From: Nocardiopsis coralli
Lineage (GTDB): Bacteria; Actinomycetota; Actinomycetes; Streptosporangiales; Streptosporangiaceae
DNA: 64,000 nucleotides
Assembly (NCBI RefSeq): GCF_014892575.1
Contig: NZ_JADBGI010000004.1
Coordinates: forward strand, 126,282 to 190,281
Reading direction: 5' to 3'
Positions within the stretch are counted from its first letter, which is position 1. Every line of letters begins with the position of its first letter. Made by a program: the position numbers and the translations under genes. Positions 25,261 through 33,642 of the stretch are shown here, piece after piece. The notes under the pieces are model-generated. The model saw only the letters and a list, made by a program, of their open reading frames with translations, ran no database searches and was not told where the DNA came from.

Positions 25261-26246
25261 GCCTGCCCCTCCCCGCGCTCGGCGGCCTCCTCGCGCTCGA
25301 CCTCCTCGAGCGCGCGCATGATCGCGATCATGCGGCGGTCGCGCTGCGCGATGAGCTCGGCCGTGGAACGCCCGTCCACGACCTCGTCGGTCTGCTCCAC
25401 CATCCGGTCCCGCAACTCGGTGGTGAGCTCCGGCGCCTCCAGACGGGTCCACGGGGCCTTCAGCGACGGACCGAAGTGGTCGAGCATGTGCGCCATGCCT
25501 CCCTCGCCCCCGGCCAGGTGGAACGTGGTGCACGGACCGTGGAAGGCCCACCGCAGGCCGGGACCGTCGGTCATGGCCTGGTCGATCTGCGCCACGGTCG
25601 CCTCACCCTCGGCGACCATGTGCAGCGCCTCGCGCCACGCGGCCTCCTGGATGCGGTTGCCGATGAAACCGGGCAGCTCCTGGTCCATCGTGATCACGGA
25701 CTTGCCGGCCAGGCGGTAGAACTCCGAGGCCCAGTCCACGGCCCACTGCTCGCTCTTCTCACCGCCCACGACCTCGACCAGCGGAACCAGGTACGGCGGG
25801 TTGAAGGGGTGCCCGACGACCAGGCGCGACGGGTCGGCCGCCTTCACCTGCATTTCGGACATGCTGTATCCGGACGTGGAGGAGCCCACCACGACCCCCT
25901 CGGGGAGGGCCGCGTCGATCTCCGCCAGCAGGTCGGCCTTGAGATCCAGGCGCTCGGGCGCGCTCTCCTGCACGAAGTCGGCGCCGGCGACCGCCTCGGC
26001 CAGCGTCGGGGCGACCGTCAGGTTGTCCTTGGAAGCGCCCTCGGCCAGGCCGAGCCGCTCCAGCGCCGGCCAGGCCGAGTCCACCAGGGAACGCAGCTTC
26101 TGCTCGGCGTCGGGTGCCGGGTCCCAGGCCACGACCTGGTAACCGCGGCCGAGGAAGTGGGCGACCCAGCCCCCGCCGATCACGCCGGCGCCGATGCAGG
26201 CGACCGTGCGCACGGACTCGGGGGAGGTCTTGGCGATCTTTGTCAT
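25257..26246 (-). CDS. cdhA: L-carnitine dehydrogenase (3-hydroxyacyl-CoA dehydrogenase family)
   Basis: 329 residues. NAD site CIGAGVIGGGWVAHFLGRGY (about 17-36), catalytic region SSTSGYSMSEMQ then VVGHPFNPPYLVPLVEVV with the conserved His, and the C-terminal helical domain with GLRWAFHGP, all matching carnitine 3-dehydrogenases. Oxidises L-carnitine to 3-dehydrocarnitine with NAD+. Context is strong: cleavage enzyme upstream, thioesterase downstream, a BCCT transporter next door. Confidence 0.9.
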   Translation of the reverse strand: MTKIAKTSPESVRTVACIGAGVIGGGWVAHFLGRGYQVVAWDPAPDAEQKLRSLVDSAWPALERLGLAEGASKDNLTVAPTLAEAVAGADFVQESAPERLDLKADLLAEIDAALPEGVVVGSSTSGYSMSEMQVKAADPSRLVVGHPFNPPYLVPLVEVVGGEKSEQWAVDWASEFYRLAGKSVITMDQELPGFIGNRIQEAAWREALHMVAEGEATVAQIDQAMTDGPGLRWAFHGPCTTFHLAGGEGGMAHMLDHFGPSLKAPWTRLEAPELTTELRDRMVEQTDEVVDGRSTAELIAQRDRRMIAIMRALEEVEREEAAERGEGQA

Positions 26247-26277
26247 GTCGGGCCTCTCGGGGTGCGTCGGTCGGGGA

Positions 26278-27180
26278 TCAGGCGTTCAGGCTGCGCAGGT
26301 TCAGCTGCTTGCGCGCCTCGTCGGGGGTGGCCACGCGGGCGCCGAGCTGCTCGATGATGTTCACGGCCTTCTCGGTGAGCTGGCCGTTCGTGGCCTTCAC
26401 GCCCTTGCTCAGGTAGAGGTTGTCCTCCAGGCCCACGCGGGCGTGCCCGCCCATGAGCACGGACTGCGCCAGCCACGGCATCTGCTTGCGGCCGATCGAG
26501 AAGCTGGCCCACTGGGCGCCCTCGGGCAGCATGTTCACCATCGACTGCAGCACCGCCGGGTCGGACGGGGCGCCGTAGGGGATGCCCGTGCACAGCTGGA
26601 ACAGCGACGGGTCGTCGATGAGGCCCTCGGCGTGCATCGTCTTGGCGAACCAGAGCTGGCCGGTGTCGAAGATCTCCAGCTCGGGGCGCACGCCCAGCTC
26701 CTGGATGCGCTTGGCGCCGGCGCGCAGCATGTCCGGGGTGGAGATGTAGACGTTGCTGCCGTCGCCGAAGTTGAGGGTGCCGCAGTCGAGGGTGCAGATG
26801 TCGGGCAGGATCTGCTCGACGTGCGGCAGGCGGTCGAGCCCGTTGACCAGGTCGGTGCCCTCCTCGAACTTCAGCGGGTCGTCCTGGCCGATGACCAGGT
26901 CGCCGCCCATGCCCGCGGTCAGGTTGATGACCACGTCGATGCCGGTCTGGCGGATGCGGTCGACGACCTCGCGGTAGAGGGCGTTGTCGCGCGAGGGGGC
27001 GCCGGTCTCGGGGTCGCGCACGTGGATGTGCACCACGCTGGCGCCCGCCTCTGCGGCCTCCACCGCGGAGGCGGCGATCTGCGCGGGCGTCACGGGCACG
27101 TGCTCGCTGCGCCCCACGGTGTCACCGGCCCCGGTCAGGGCAGTGGTGAGGATGACGTTCTGGTTCAGGGTGTCGCTCAC
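26278..27180 (-). CDS. cdhC: beta-keto acid cleavage enzyme, probable 3-dehydrocarnitine cleavage enzyme
   Basis: 300 residues, ATG 27180. [17 protein letters not shown] near residue 45 gives the HxHxRD zinc site, and [14 protein letters not shown] near 250 holds the conserved Arg/Glu of BKACE proteins. The family condenses a beta-keto acid with acetyl-CoA, releasing acetoacetate and a CoA ester. With 3-dehydrocarnitine the products are betainyl-CoA and acetoacetate. First gene of cdhC-cdhA-cdhB; 31 bp to cdhA. Confidence 0.88.
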   Translation of the reverse strand: MSDTLNQNVILTTALTGAGDTVGRSEHVPVTPAQIAASAVEAAEAGASVVHIHVRDPETGAPSRDNALYREVVDRIRQTGIDVVINLTAGMGGDLVIGQDDPLKFEEGTDLVNGLDRLPHVEQILPDICTLDCGTLNFGDGSNVYISTPDMLRAGAKRIQELGVRPELEIFDTGQLWFAKTMHAEGLIDDPSLFQLCTGIPYGAPSDPAVLQSMVNMLPEGAQWASFSIGRKQMPWLAQSVLMGGHARVGLEDNLYLSKGVKATNGQLTEKAVNIIEQLGARVATPDEARKQLNLRSLNA

Positions 27181-27334
27181 GAAGGATCTCGCCTTTCTCT
27201 GGGCGTGGCTGATCGCCCCCGGGCGGGATCCCCGCCGGGGTCGGATGCTCTGGGAGTGTCGGGCGTGCTCGAGGGCCGCGTCGGGGCCGGTCGGACGTGT
27301 CCGGGGGCCGGTTCGGTCCTGCTCCGGTCCCGCG

Positions 27335-28219
27335 TCAGTCCCGTTTCAGGAAGTCGCGCTCGATGAGTTCGTGCAGGGTGCGCCGCATGTGGCCGACGGA
27401 GCGCCCGGGCATGCCGGTCATGACCTGGATGCCCATGCCGTCGATCAGCGCGGTCAGCCGTTTGGTCATCTCCTCGGCGCCGTGGTCGGCGAAGACCCCG
27501 GTGTCGATCCCCTCGGTGAGGGTGCGGGCGATGGTCTCGTGCCAGCGCCGGTAGGAGTGTGCGTGGATCTCGCGCATCTCCGGGTCGAGCGCTGCTGAGG
27601 TCCACACCTGCATCCAGATCGACCACTCCAGCTGGAGCCGCTCCGAGGCGGGCAGCTGGAGCTCGATCAGGCTGAGCAGGCGTTCGTGTGCGTCCTCGAT
27701 CTCGTGCAGCCCGGCGACCTGTCGGTCGAAGGCCTGCTTGACCGAGTGGCGCAACGCCTCCTCGAGCAGGTGGTTGAGGGTCGGGAAGTGGTAGTGCACG
27801 GTCGCGCTGGAGGTCCCGCACGCCCGGGCGACCTGGGCCACCCGCACCGAGTGGAACCCGCGCTCGGCGATGAGCGTCCACGCGGCCTCGATGATCTGCA
27901 GTCTTCGGTTGTGTTCCTTCACGGCCAGCGGGCGGTCGGCCGGGCCCGCCGGAGGCGCCGCCACGGCTGTGTCCCGCGGCGCCGCCGCCACCGTGACCGC
28001 GTCGTCGTCGCCGTTGAGCAGCCAGTTCACGGTCACGCCGGCCTCGAGGGCGATGGCCGCCAGTTCCTCCGGGGTGAACCGCCGCCGGCCCGTCAGGGAC
28101 TTGGACAGTTTGGTGGGGTCGATGCCGAGCCGGTCCGCGAACTCCCGCTGGGAGATCCCCGACCTGTGGATCGCCGCACGGGCCCTGTCGCGCACATCGT
28201 CGGTTGCTTCGCCGTTCAC
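27335..28219 (-). CDS. XRE-TetR two-HTH transcriptional regulator of the carnitine locus
   Basis: 294 residues from the GTG at 28219; the frame runs further up but without domain content. Residues about 9-65 form an XRE helix-turn-helix ([20 protein letters not shown]), a linker follows, and residues about 98-145 form a TetR HTH ([20 protein letters not shown], then VHYHFP). The rest is a TetR ligand domain of the BetI-like kind. Two DNA-binding heads in one chain are uncommon. It lies between cdhCAB and the BCCT gene and probably controls both from the 28220-28462 region. Confidence 0.85.
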   Translation of the reverse strand: MNGEATDDVRDRARAAIHRSGISQREFADRLGIDPTKLSKSLTGRRRFTPEELAAIALEAGVTVNWLLNGDDDAVTVAAAPRDTAVAAPPAGPADRPLAVKEHNRRLQIIEAAWTLIAERGFHSVRVAQVARACGTSSATVHYHFPTLNHLLEEALRHSVKQAFDRQVAGLHEIEDAHERLLSLIELQLPASERLQLEWSIWMQVWTSAALDPEMREIHAHSYRRWHETIARTLTEGIDTGVFADHGAEEMTKRLTALIDGMGIQVMTGMPGRSVGHMRRTLHELIERDFLKRD

Positions 28220-28243
28220 GGCAGCGAACGTAGCAGTGTCGTA

Positions 28244-28408
28244 GCGATTATCGCAACGGAAGTGGTTTGCTGCTTCGTTATGAACAGCGCTCCCACGGAG
28301 GCGTTGCGATGGCTCAACCCCTGGAACTGGGGGATTTTCGCCGTTTCCGGATCTTGATCCTTCACTCAGGATCGCAACGATGCGATGTTTGACTGGTTGA
28401 TTAGTCAA
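28244..28408. promoter_or_regulatory. carnitine-locus control region with three copies of CGTTGCGAT and two dyads
   Basis: CGTTGCGAT occurs at 28302-28310 and, inverted (ATCGCAACG), at 28250-28258 and 28371-28379. The dyad GCGAT-T-ATCGC (28244-28254) overlaps the first copy. TTGACT-N8-AGTCAA (28389-28408) is a second dyad, closer to the transporter gene. The region is lower in GC than its surroundings and lies between the divergent regulator and transporter genes. Confidence 0.55.
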
Positions 28409-28462
28409 GCGCAAGGGAGTAGCACTGGGGAAGTTGTGACCCCGGCGTCGGAGGTGACTTGA

Positions 28463-30100
28463 GTCATCCGTTGGAACATCGATCCCAAAGTCTTCTGGCC
28501 ATCGCTGATCCTCGTGGTCGGCTTCACCGCACCGTTCGTGTTCGCCCCGGAAACGGGTGAACGTCTGCTCGGGAGCGTGTTATCGCGTCTCGAGTCGGAC
28601 TTCGGTTGGGTCTACATCTGGTTCGTCCTGGGCCTGGCCGTCCTGCTGATCTGGCTCGCGTTCAGCCGTTTCGGCAACATCAAGATGGGCAAGCCGGAGG
28701 ACCGCCCCGAGTTCTCCACCCCCACCTGGCTCGCCATGCTCTTCACCGCCGCGATCGGCGGTGGCCTCATGTACTGGGGCATCATCGAGTGGGCGCACTA
28801 CTACACCGAGCCGCCCTACGGCCTCGAACCTCGCGGCACCGAGGCCGCGGAGTGGGCGGCCACCTATCCCCTCTTCCACTGGGGCCTGACCGCGTGGGCG
28901 GTCTTCTGCGTCCCGTCCCTCGCGCTGGCCTACGCCTACCACGTGCGCAAGGTCCGCAGGCTGCGGCTCAGTGAGGCCTGCCGCGGCGTGCTCGGCGACC
29001 GCGTCGACGGTTGGGCCGGGCGCCTCATCGACGTCCTCTTCGTCCTCGGCATGATCGGCGCCGCCGGTACCTCACTCGGACTGGCCGTGCCCGCCGTCTC
29101 CGAGGGCGCTTCCCGCATGCTCGGCGTCGATGCGACCGTCGGTCTGAACACCGTGGTCATCGGGCTCTGGACCCTGCTGTTCGGTGTCAGTGTCTTCTTC
29201 GGCCTGCACAAGGGCCTGAAGCGGCTGGCCAACCTCAACCTGTACCTGGCCGCCGCACTGGGCCTGCTCATCCTCGTCGTGGGGCCGGCGGTGTTCATCC
29301 TGGACACCTTCACCAACAGTGTCGGCATGCTCGCGCAGAACATCGTGCGCATGAGCACCTACATGGACCCCGTCGGCGGTTCCGGCTTCGAGGAGGTCTG
29401 GACGGTCTTCTACTGGGGCTGGTGGATCTCCTACGGCCCGTTCGTCGGCATGTTCTGCGCGAAGATCTCCAAGGGCCGCACGGTCCGGCAGATCATCATC
29501 GGCATGTGCGGGTTCGGCAGCCTCGGCTGCTGGCTGGCGTTCGCGCTGCTCGGCAACTCCGGCCTGGCCTTCGAGCTGCAGGGCACCGCGGCCATCGCCG
29601 ACACCCTGGAGGCGGAGGGCGCCGTACCGGCGATCTTCGCGACGCTCGAGGCGTTCCCGCTCAGCGGCCTCATCACGGTGCTGTTCCTGGTGCTGCTGAT
29701 GATCTTCCTGGCCACGACGCTGGACTCGGCCTCCTACATCATGGGTTCGGCCACCTCCAAGGACCTGCCCAACGAGGTCGAGCCGGCCCGCGCCAACCGT
29801 GTGCTGTGGGCGCTCGTCCTGGCCGGGGTGTCGGTGTCGGTCATGTCGGCCGGCGGAACCGACGCGTTGCAGACCCTGTCGGTCGTGACGGCGTTCCCGT
29901 TGATCGCCGTGCTGACCCTGGTCGCGTTCTCCCTGGTGCGCTGGCTGCGCGACCACGAAAGCGCCACCGCCGTGGTGCCCGCGAGCGCCACGGAGGCCCA
30001 CGACCCCGAGGCCGAGGACCCGGGGATCACCGCCTCCGAGGACAGCGGAGCCCCGGACGACGACGGTCGCGGACGGCCCCCGGCCGAGCCCGTCGGCTGA
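28463..30100 (+). CDS. BCCT family (betaine/carnitine/choline) transporter; start codon problematic
   Basis: Twelve predicted helices. The BCCT signature is at WTVFYWGWWISYGPFVG, followed by MFCAKISKGRTVRQ. The first canonical start in frame is GTG 28514, but it would cut the first helix in half. The codons before it, from 28463, encode RWNIDPKVFWPSLILV, the conserved BCCT N-terminus, and a full GGAGGTGA ribosome site is at 28450. Directly before 28463 is an in-frame TGA, preceded by an open stretch beginning with GTG 28436. Translation from GTC/ATC, a recent nonsense change or a base error are all possible. The acidic C-terminal tail is about 50 residues. Likely imports carnitine or betaine for the adjacent pathway. 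Confidence 0.85.
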   Translation, partial: VIRWNIDPKVFWPSLILVVGFTAPFVFAPETGERLLGSVLSRLESDFGWVYIWFVLGLAVLLIWLAFSRFGNIKMGKPEDRPEFSTPTWLAMLFTAAIGGGLMYWGIIEWAHYYTEPPYGLEPRGTEAAEWAATYPLFHWGLTAWAVFCVPSLALAYAYHVRKVRRLRLSEACRGVLGDRVDGWAGRLIDVLFVLGMIGAAGTSLGLAVPAVSEGASRMLGVDATVGLNTVVIGLWTLLFGVSVFFGLHKGLKRLANLNLYLAAALGLLILVVGPAVFILDTFTNSVGMLAQNIVRMSTYMDPVGGSGFEEVWTVFYWGWWISYGPFVGMFCAKISKGRTVRQIIIGMCGFGSLGCWLAFALLGNSGLAFELQGTAAIADTLEAEGAVPAIFATLEAFPLSGLITVLFLVLLMIFLATTLDSASYIMGSATSKDLPNEVEPARANRVLWALVLAGVSVSVMSAGGTDALQTLSVVTAFPLIAVLTLVAFSLVRWLRDHESATAVVPASATEAHDPEAEDPGITASEDSGAPDDDGRGRPPAEPVG

Positions 30101-30130
30101 CTCACCCCCCGCCGCCGGGCGCGCCCGGAA

Positions 30131-30166
30131 CCGGAGGGCGCCGGACCACGGTCCGGCGCCCTCCGG
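30131..30166. terminator. terminator after the BCCT gene
   Basis: Almost perfect 36-bp palindrome: 17-bp arms (30131-30147 and 30150-30166, arm CCGGAGGGCGCCGGACC) around AC, 31 bp after the stop. Confidence 0.78.
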
Positions 30167-30307
30167 TCGTGTGCGGGTGAGATCGCGCTCCTGGCCGGGG
30201 CGGGCGCGGGGGCGGTCGTCGTGGCGACCCTGGTCACCGTGCCGCTGCTGCTGCGCACGATGCGCCCCGACGGCCTGCGCTCGGAGTGACGGACCCGGGG
30301 CCCGGGT

Positions 30308-30553
30308 TCAAACGCCGGGCTCCGGGACGGGCCCCGGCTCGCGGGGTTCGCGCGGTTCACGGCGCACGTACTGGGTGACGAGCCCGGACAGCAGTGCGCC
30401 CGCCGGCACCGCGACCGCCACACACGCCCACACCGGCCACTCTGTGAACGCGCCGAGGAGGGCGCTCGCGAGCAGGCACAGCACGATCGCTCGCGGCAGG
30501 CGCGACGCGGGGCGAGGCCGGACCGGATGCATCGGCTGGGGCGGGGTGTCCAT
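30308..30553 (-). CDS. small membrane protein of unknown function
   Basis: 81 residues, ATG 30553. Pro/Arg-rich cytoplasmic start, two hydrophobic segments (about 22-40 and 42-62: AIVLCLLASALLGAF and WACVAVAVPAGALLSGLV), then a charged tail of repeated REP units. No family recognised. It follows the MerR gene by 36 bp on the same strand and could be the last gene of that transcript. Confidence 0.55.
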   Translation of the reverse strand: MDTPPQPMHPVRPRPASRLPRAIVLCLLASALLGAFTEWPVWACVAVAVPAGALLSGLVTQYVRREPREPREPGPVPEPGV

Positions 30554-30589
30554 GGTGGCGGCTCCTTCGCCGTCGGGGTGCTCCCACCA

Positions 30590-31423
30590 TCATCCCCAGG
30601 TCGCGGTGTCGGGGTCCAATCCGTGGTGGCGGGCGTTGGCGTCGATGGCCGTGCGCAGCCAGTCCGCGGTCCCGGGTTCCAGCGACTCGAGGTGGTCCCG
30701 GAACCCGGGGTCCTCGGCGTACATGCGCCCGATGATCACGTGCATCGACCGTGTGCAGTCGAAGTACTCCGCGATCGAGGCCCGGTGGCGTTCGGCCAGC
30801 GTGTGTGCCCGTTCGCTGCCGGGGTCGATACCGGAACGCACCGCCTCGGCCAGGTCCGCGTTGAACGCCTCCACCCCGGCGGTGATGCGGCGCCAGTCGT
30901 CGGCGGTGCGTTCGGCCGCACGCTCGGTGTACTGCGCCCACTGCTCGGTGTGGCCCCACCTGGTGCGTGCCTGCTGGGCCCAGTCCGGGTTCCAGTCCCG
31001 GCCGAAGACCGCGACCTGGTCCTCGGCGGACAGCAGGAGCCCGGACTCGCGGGCCTCGGCGAGCCGGTCGAGCGCGTCGGCCATGCCCTGGAGGCGGTCG
31101 ATGCGGGCACGGAGGCGGTCGCGTTGGTGCAGGAGTGCGTCGGCGGACTCCTCCGGAGGGGCGTCCAACAGGCGTGCGGTCTCCTCGAGGGAGAGGCCGA
31201 GTTCCCGGTGGACGACCACCCGGTGCAGGCGCGACAGGTCGGCGGCGGTGTAGAGGCGGTACCCGGCGGGCGAGCGACCGGAGGGGTGAACGAGGCCGAT
31301 CTCGTCCCAGTGGTGCAGGGTGCGCACGGTCACGCCGGCCAGGGACGCCGCCCTGCCCACGGTCACCGGTTCCTGCGCCGGGTCGGATCGTTCGCTCACG
31401 CCCTCCAGTGTGCCCGCGCTCAT
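30590..31423 (-). CDS. MerR-family regulator with TipAS-like effector domain
   Basis: 277 residues. ATG 31423 overlaps the VOC gene stop (ATGA); GTG 31399 is an alternative. MerR HTH: TVGRAASLAGVTVRTLHHWDEIGLVHPSGR (about 21-50, cited in parts: VRTLHHWDEIGL is the turn). A coiled helix follows (about 90-130), then a TipAS domain with RWGHTEQWAQY and DPGFRDHLESLEPG. TipAS domains bind cyclic thiopeptide antibiotics or other drugs and switch the promoter on. Likely autoregulated through the operator at 31966-31987 together with the VOC gene. Confidence 0.88.
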   Translation of the reverse strand: MSAGTLEGVSERSDPAQEPVTVGRAASLAGVTVRTLHHWDEIGLVHPSGRSPAGYRLYTAADLSRLHRVVVHRELGLSLEETARLLDAPPEESADALLHQRDRLRARIDRLQGMADALDRLAEARESGLLLSAEDQVAVFGRDWNPDWAQQARTRWGHTEQWAQYTERAAERTADDWRRITAGVEAFNADLAEAVRSGIDPGSERAHTLAERHRASIAEYFDCTRSMHVIIGRMYAEDPGFRDHLESLEPGTADWLRTAIDANARHHGLDPDTATWG

Positions 31424-31950
31424 GCCTCGGGCGCCTCGATCCCCATCGCACGCAGGTTCCGGGCCTGCTCGCCGTCGGGGTCGGGGTCGTACGGCCGGGC
31501 CGCGGTCATGATCACCCGGACGCCCTCGGGGGTGCGCACCTCGACGTCGACGGTGTTCCACGGGGTCTTCGCCGGGCCGGACGTGCACCCGGGGCGCAGG
31601 GCCTCGCAGGCCTTCACGGCCGACTCGACCTGGTCGAGCACGCACGAGAAGCTGACCGTCACCCCGGTGGCGCCGCCCGCCGTCCCGGGCTCGCGCTCGG
31701 GGACCAGGAGGACGTCCTGGAACGCCCACCGCCGCAGGTGGACGATCTGTCCCGGGAGGGAGAAGAAGTCGAAGAAGCCCAGACCCCGCGTCCAGAACTC
31801 CGTGGACGCGGCGAGGTCGGCCGACTCGACGGTGACGAAGGCGGGCATGCCGTAGATGCCTTGGAAGAGCTCCGGCGGTGCGACGCCGGGGACCGGTTCG
31901 GGGACAGGGCTCAGGCTGAAGGCCGGGAAGCGGCCGGTTTCGTTGCTCAT
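31420..31950 (-). CDS. VOC (glyoxalase/bleomycin-resistance) family protein
   Basis: 176 residues from ATG 31950. VOC beta-alpha-beta modules: YGMPAFVTVESADLAASTEFW then LGFFDFFSLPGQ, and VTVSFSCVLDQVESAVKACE with TPWNTVDVEVRTPEGVRVI in the second half. Family members include drug-binding proteins and metal-dependent lyases. Co-transcribed and translationally coupled to the TipAS-type MerR gene, so a drug-sequestration role is a fair guess. The start lies where a MerR-type promoter would begin transcription, so the message may be leaderless. Confidence 0.85.
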   Translation of the reverse strand: MSNETGRFPAFSLSPVPEPVPGVAPPELFQGIYGMPAFVTVESADLAASTEFWTRGLGFFDFFSLPGQIVHLRRWAFQDVLLVPEREPGTAGGATGVTVSFSCVLDQVESAVKACEALRPGCTSGPAKTPWNTVDVEVRTPEGVRVIMTAARPYDPDPDGEQARNLRAMGIEAPEA

Positions 31951-31965
31951 GGGTTCAGGCTCGGG

Positions 31966-31987
31966 CCTCACGCCGCGTGAGGGTCAA
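31966..31987 (-). promoter_or_regulatory. MerR-type operator/promoter of the VOC-MerR operon
   Basis: CCTCACGC-C-GCGTGAGG (31966-31982) is a 17-bp dyad directly downstream of TTGACC (31987-31982, minus strand), the arrangement of MerR-family promoters in which the dyad lies between -35 and -10. The -10 region is weak (GAGCCT after a 19-bp spacer), as expected for an activator-dependent promoter. Confidence 0.5.
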
Positions 31988-32021
31988 GCCCTGTTCCACA
32001 GGTGTGCGCCATGATGGGCGG

Positions 32022-32486
32022 ATGCGCGCAACATCCCCCTGGGCCGCTCCTGCTTGTGCCCTCGCTCTCACGCTCACCACCGCATGTACCGGACAGGACG
32101 AACCCGCTCCCGAACGGCCCGCGGGATGGGGTCACACGGTCGCCGTGCCGCACCCGGTCGGGGCCTACGAACACGAGTTCACCGGCGAGGAGGCCGACGC
32201 CTTCTACCGCGTGGAGGACGTGACCGGGCACGCCCCCGACATTGCCGGGTTCACCCTGGTGGCCGACCTGCCCGAGCTGGGCAGGCCCCTGGGTTTCAAC
32301 AGCTTCTCCGTCACGTGCACGGCGGGGGGAGAGGTCTCGGCCGCGGAGTACGAGGACCTCCCTGGCGAAGTCTTCGGTGGCCTGTTCGAGATCCTGATGG
32401 AGTGTTCGGTGCCCGAGGGGGCCGCTTTCCTCACCGTGACCATGGAGCACGCAGGGGAGACGGTCGTGTTCTCGGGTCCCATGTGA
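32022..32486 (+). CDS. small secreted lipoprotein, unknown function
   Basis: 154 residues from ATG 32022. Signal peptide with lipobox LTTAC (Cys at about residue 21), so it is membrane-anchored outside the cell. The mature part is acidic, with two further Cys (SVTCTAGGE and LMECSVPEG) that could form a disulfide. No family recognised. Divergent from the VOC-MerR operon. Confidence 0.7.
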   Translation: MRATSPWAAPACALALTLTTACTGQDEPAPERPAGWGHTVAVPHPVGAYEHEFTGEEADAFYRVEDVTGHAPDIAGFTLVADLPELGRPLGFNSFSVTCTAGGEVSAAEYEDLPGEVFGGLFEILMECSVPEGAAFLTVTMEHAGETVVFSGPM

Positions 32487-32614
32487 TGGACCGAAACTCT
32501 CCGCCACAGTACCGACGCGAGTGAACCCGCGGGGGCGGGGAACCACTCCGTGTGGCGCACCGATCCCCATACGGCGGCCTTCCCCACGGGCCGGGCCCGC
32601 CTGGAGAGCAGGAC

Positions 32615-33127
32615 ATGTTCCGCATGCGCAAGGCGACCGCCGACGACACCCCCGCCGTGGCCGACATGATCCGTGCGCGCTGTTCCTGGCTGGAACACCG
32701 CGGCCTGCCGTCCCTGAGAGAGGACGCCGACGACCTGGCCGGCCAGGCCCGGCACGGGTTCATGTGGCTCCTGTGCACCGACCCCGGCAACTCCGCCGAA
32801 CCGGAGGACGTCGTCGGCTGCACGACGGTGCTCGACCGCCCGACCACCGAGGGCTGGGCGGAGGCGGGGCGTGCCGGGGACGACGCGCTCCACCTCTTCT
32901 CCACCGTCACGCACCCCGAGTACCGGGGCCTGCGCCCGGGCGCCGTCATCTCCCGCTGGGTCGCACGCCAGGCCGCGCACCAGGGGCGGGCGTGGCTGCG
33001 GTTGAGCTGTGTGGGCCCGGAGCTGGCTCGTTACTACCGGGACCAGGGGTTCGAGACGGTGCGCGAGCTCCCCGACGGGGGCGACACCTTGTTCCTGATG
33101 GAGCGCCGCACCGTGGACGCCCCCTGA
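32615..33127 (+). CDS. GNAT family N-acetyltransferase
   Basis: 170 residues, ATG 32615 with GGAGAGCAGG upstream. MRKATADDTPAVADMI is a typical GNAT opening; FSTVTHPEYRGLRPGAVISR near residue 105 corresponds to the acetyl-CoA binding motif (R-G-x-x-x-G-like), and ARYYRDQGFETV is the usual final strand. Substrate unknown. Confidence 0.85.
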   Translation: MFRMRKATADDTPAVADMIRARCSWLEHRGLPSLREDADDLAGQARHGFMWLLCTDPGNSAEPEDVVGCTTVLDRPTTEGWAEAGRAGDDALHLFSTVTHPEYRGLRPGAVISRWVARQAAHQGRAWLRLSCVGPELARYYRDQGFETVRELPDGGDTLFLMERRTVDAP

Positions 33128-33158
33128 CACGGGGCCGTGCCCGGCCTCCGGTGCCTGC

Positions 33159-33473
33159 TCAGTGGTCGTCGCCCATCGTGTGGAGCAACGCGTGCACGGT
33201 CGGGTCGGTGAGGGTGTAGCGCACCGACCGCCCGTCCCGCTCGTCCTGGACCCACCCCTGCAGCCGCAGGGTCCGCAGCGCCTGGGACGCCGCGGTGTCG
33301 GAGATCCCGGCGGCCGACGCGAGGTCACCGACGGAGGCCGTGCCCGGCCCGGCCTGGTGCATCGCGCTCAGCAACCGCAGCCGGGTCGGGTCCCCGAGCA
33401 TCCGGAACCGGTCGGCCCAGGCGCTGATGTCGGGTCGGTCGTCCGGTCGGAGCTGATCACTGTGGGAAGTCAT
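33159..33473 (-). CDS. ArsR/SmtB-family metal-sensor-like repressor
   Basis: 104 residues from ATG 33473 (ATG 33482 possible). Winged HTH: FRMLGDPTRLRLLSAM, GDLASAAGISDTAASQALRTL (recognition helix) and a DERDGRSVRYTLTD wing. The tail VHALLHTMGDDH and the N-terminal HSDQLRPDD provide His/Asp ligands of the kind used by nickel/cobalt sensors such as NmtR and KmtR. It faces a nickel/peptide-type importer, and an 8-bp repeat array lies between them, so nickel-responsive repression is likely (inference). Confidence 0.82.
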   Translation of the reverse strand: MTSHSDQLRPDDRPDISAWADRFRMLGDPTRLRLLSAMHQAGPGTASVGDLASAAGISDTAASQALRTLRLQGWVQDERDGRSVRYTLTDPTVHALLHTMGDDH

Positions 33474-33580
33474 CGGTCCCATTCTCACAGGTTCGCGGAG
33501 ACGTGGTGATGGTTGTCTCCACACCTTCTGGGCCGAGGCGCCCGGAACGTCTGGTTACTCGGAACCGGAAGTCTTATTGT

Positions 33581-33612
33581 CTGATCGACTGATCAGATGA
33601 TCAGATGATCAG
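33581..33612. repeat. four tandem 8-bp units before the importer operon, probable operator
   Basis: CTGATCGA, CTGATCAG, ATGATCAG and ATGATCAG run end to end over 32 bp, each sharing TGATC; the inner ones are palindromic (CTGATCAG). They end 30 bp before the substrate-binding protein start. Likely binding site of the divergently encoded ArsR protein. Confidence 0.6.
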
Positions 33613-33642
33613 GTGTACACCGATTCCGACAGGAAGAGCTGA

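Noticed and set aside
28436-30100. BCCT gene as a pseudogene
   Set aside because: Everything after codon 1 is intact over 545 residues with all signature motifs; only the start is unclear, so I keep it as a CDS.
30172-30292. Tiny membrane-like peptide encoded plus strand after the BCCT gene
   Set aside because: Hydrophobic translation, but no start codon with ribosome site and it lies just after a strong terminator.
33581-33612. CRISPR-like array
   Set aside because: The four units are 8 bp and directly adjacent with no spacers, and no cas genes are present.
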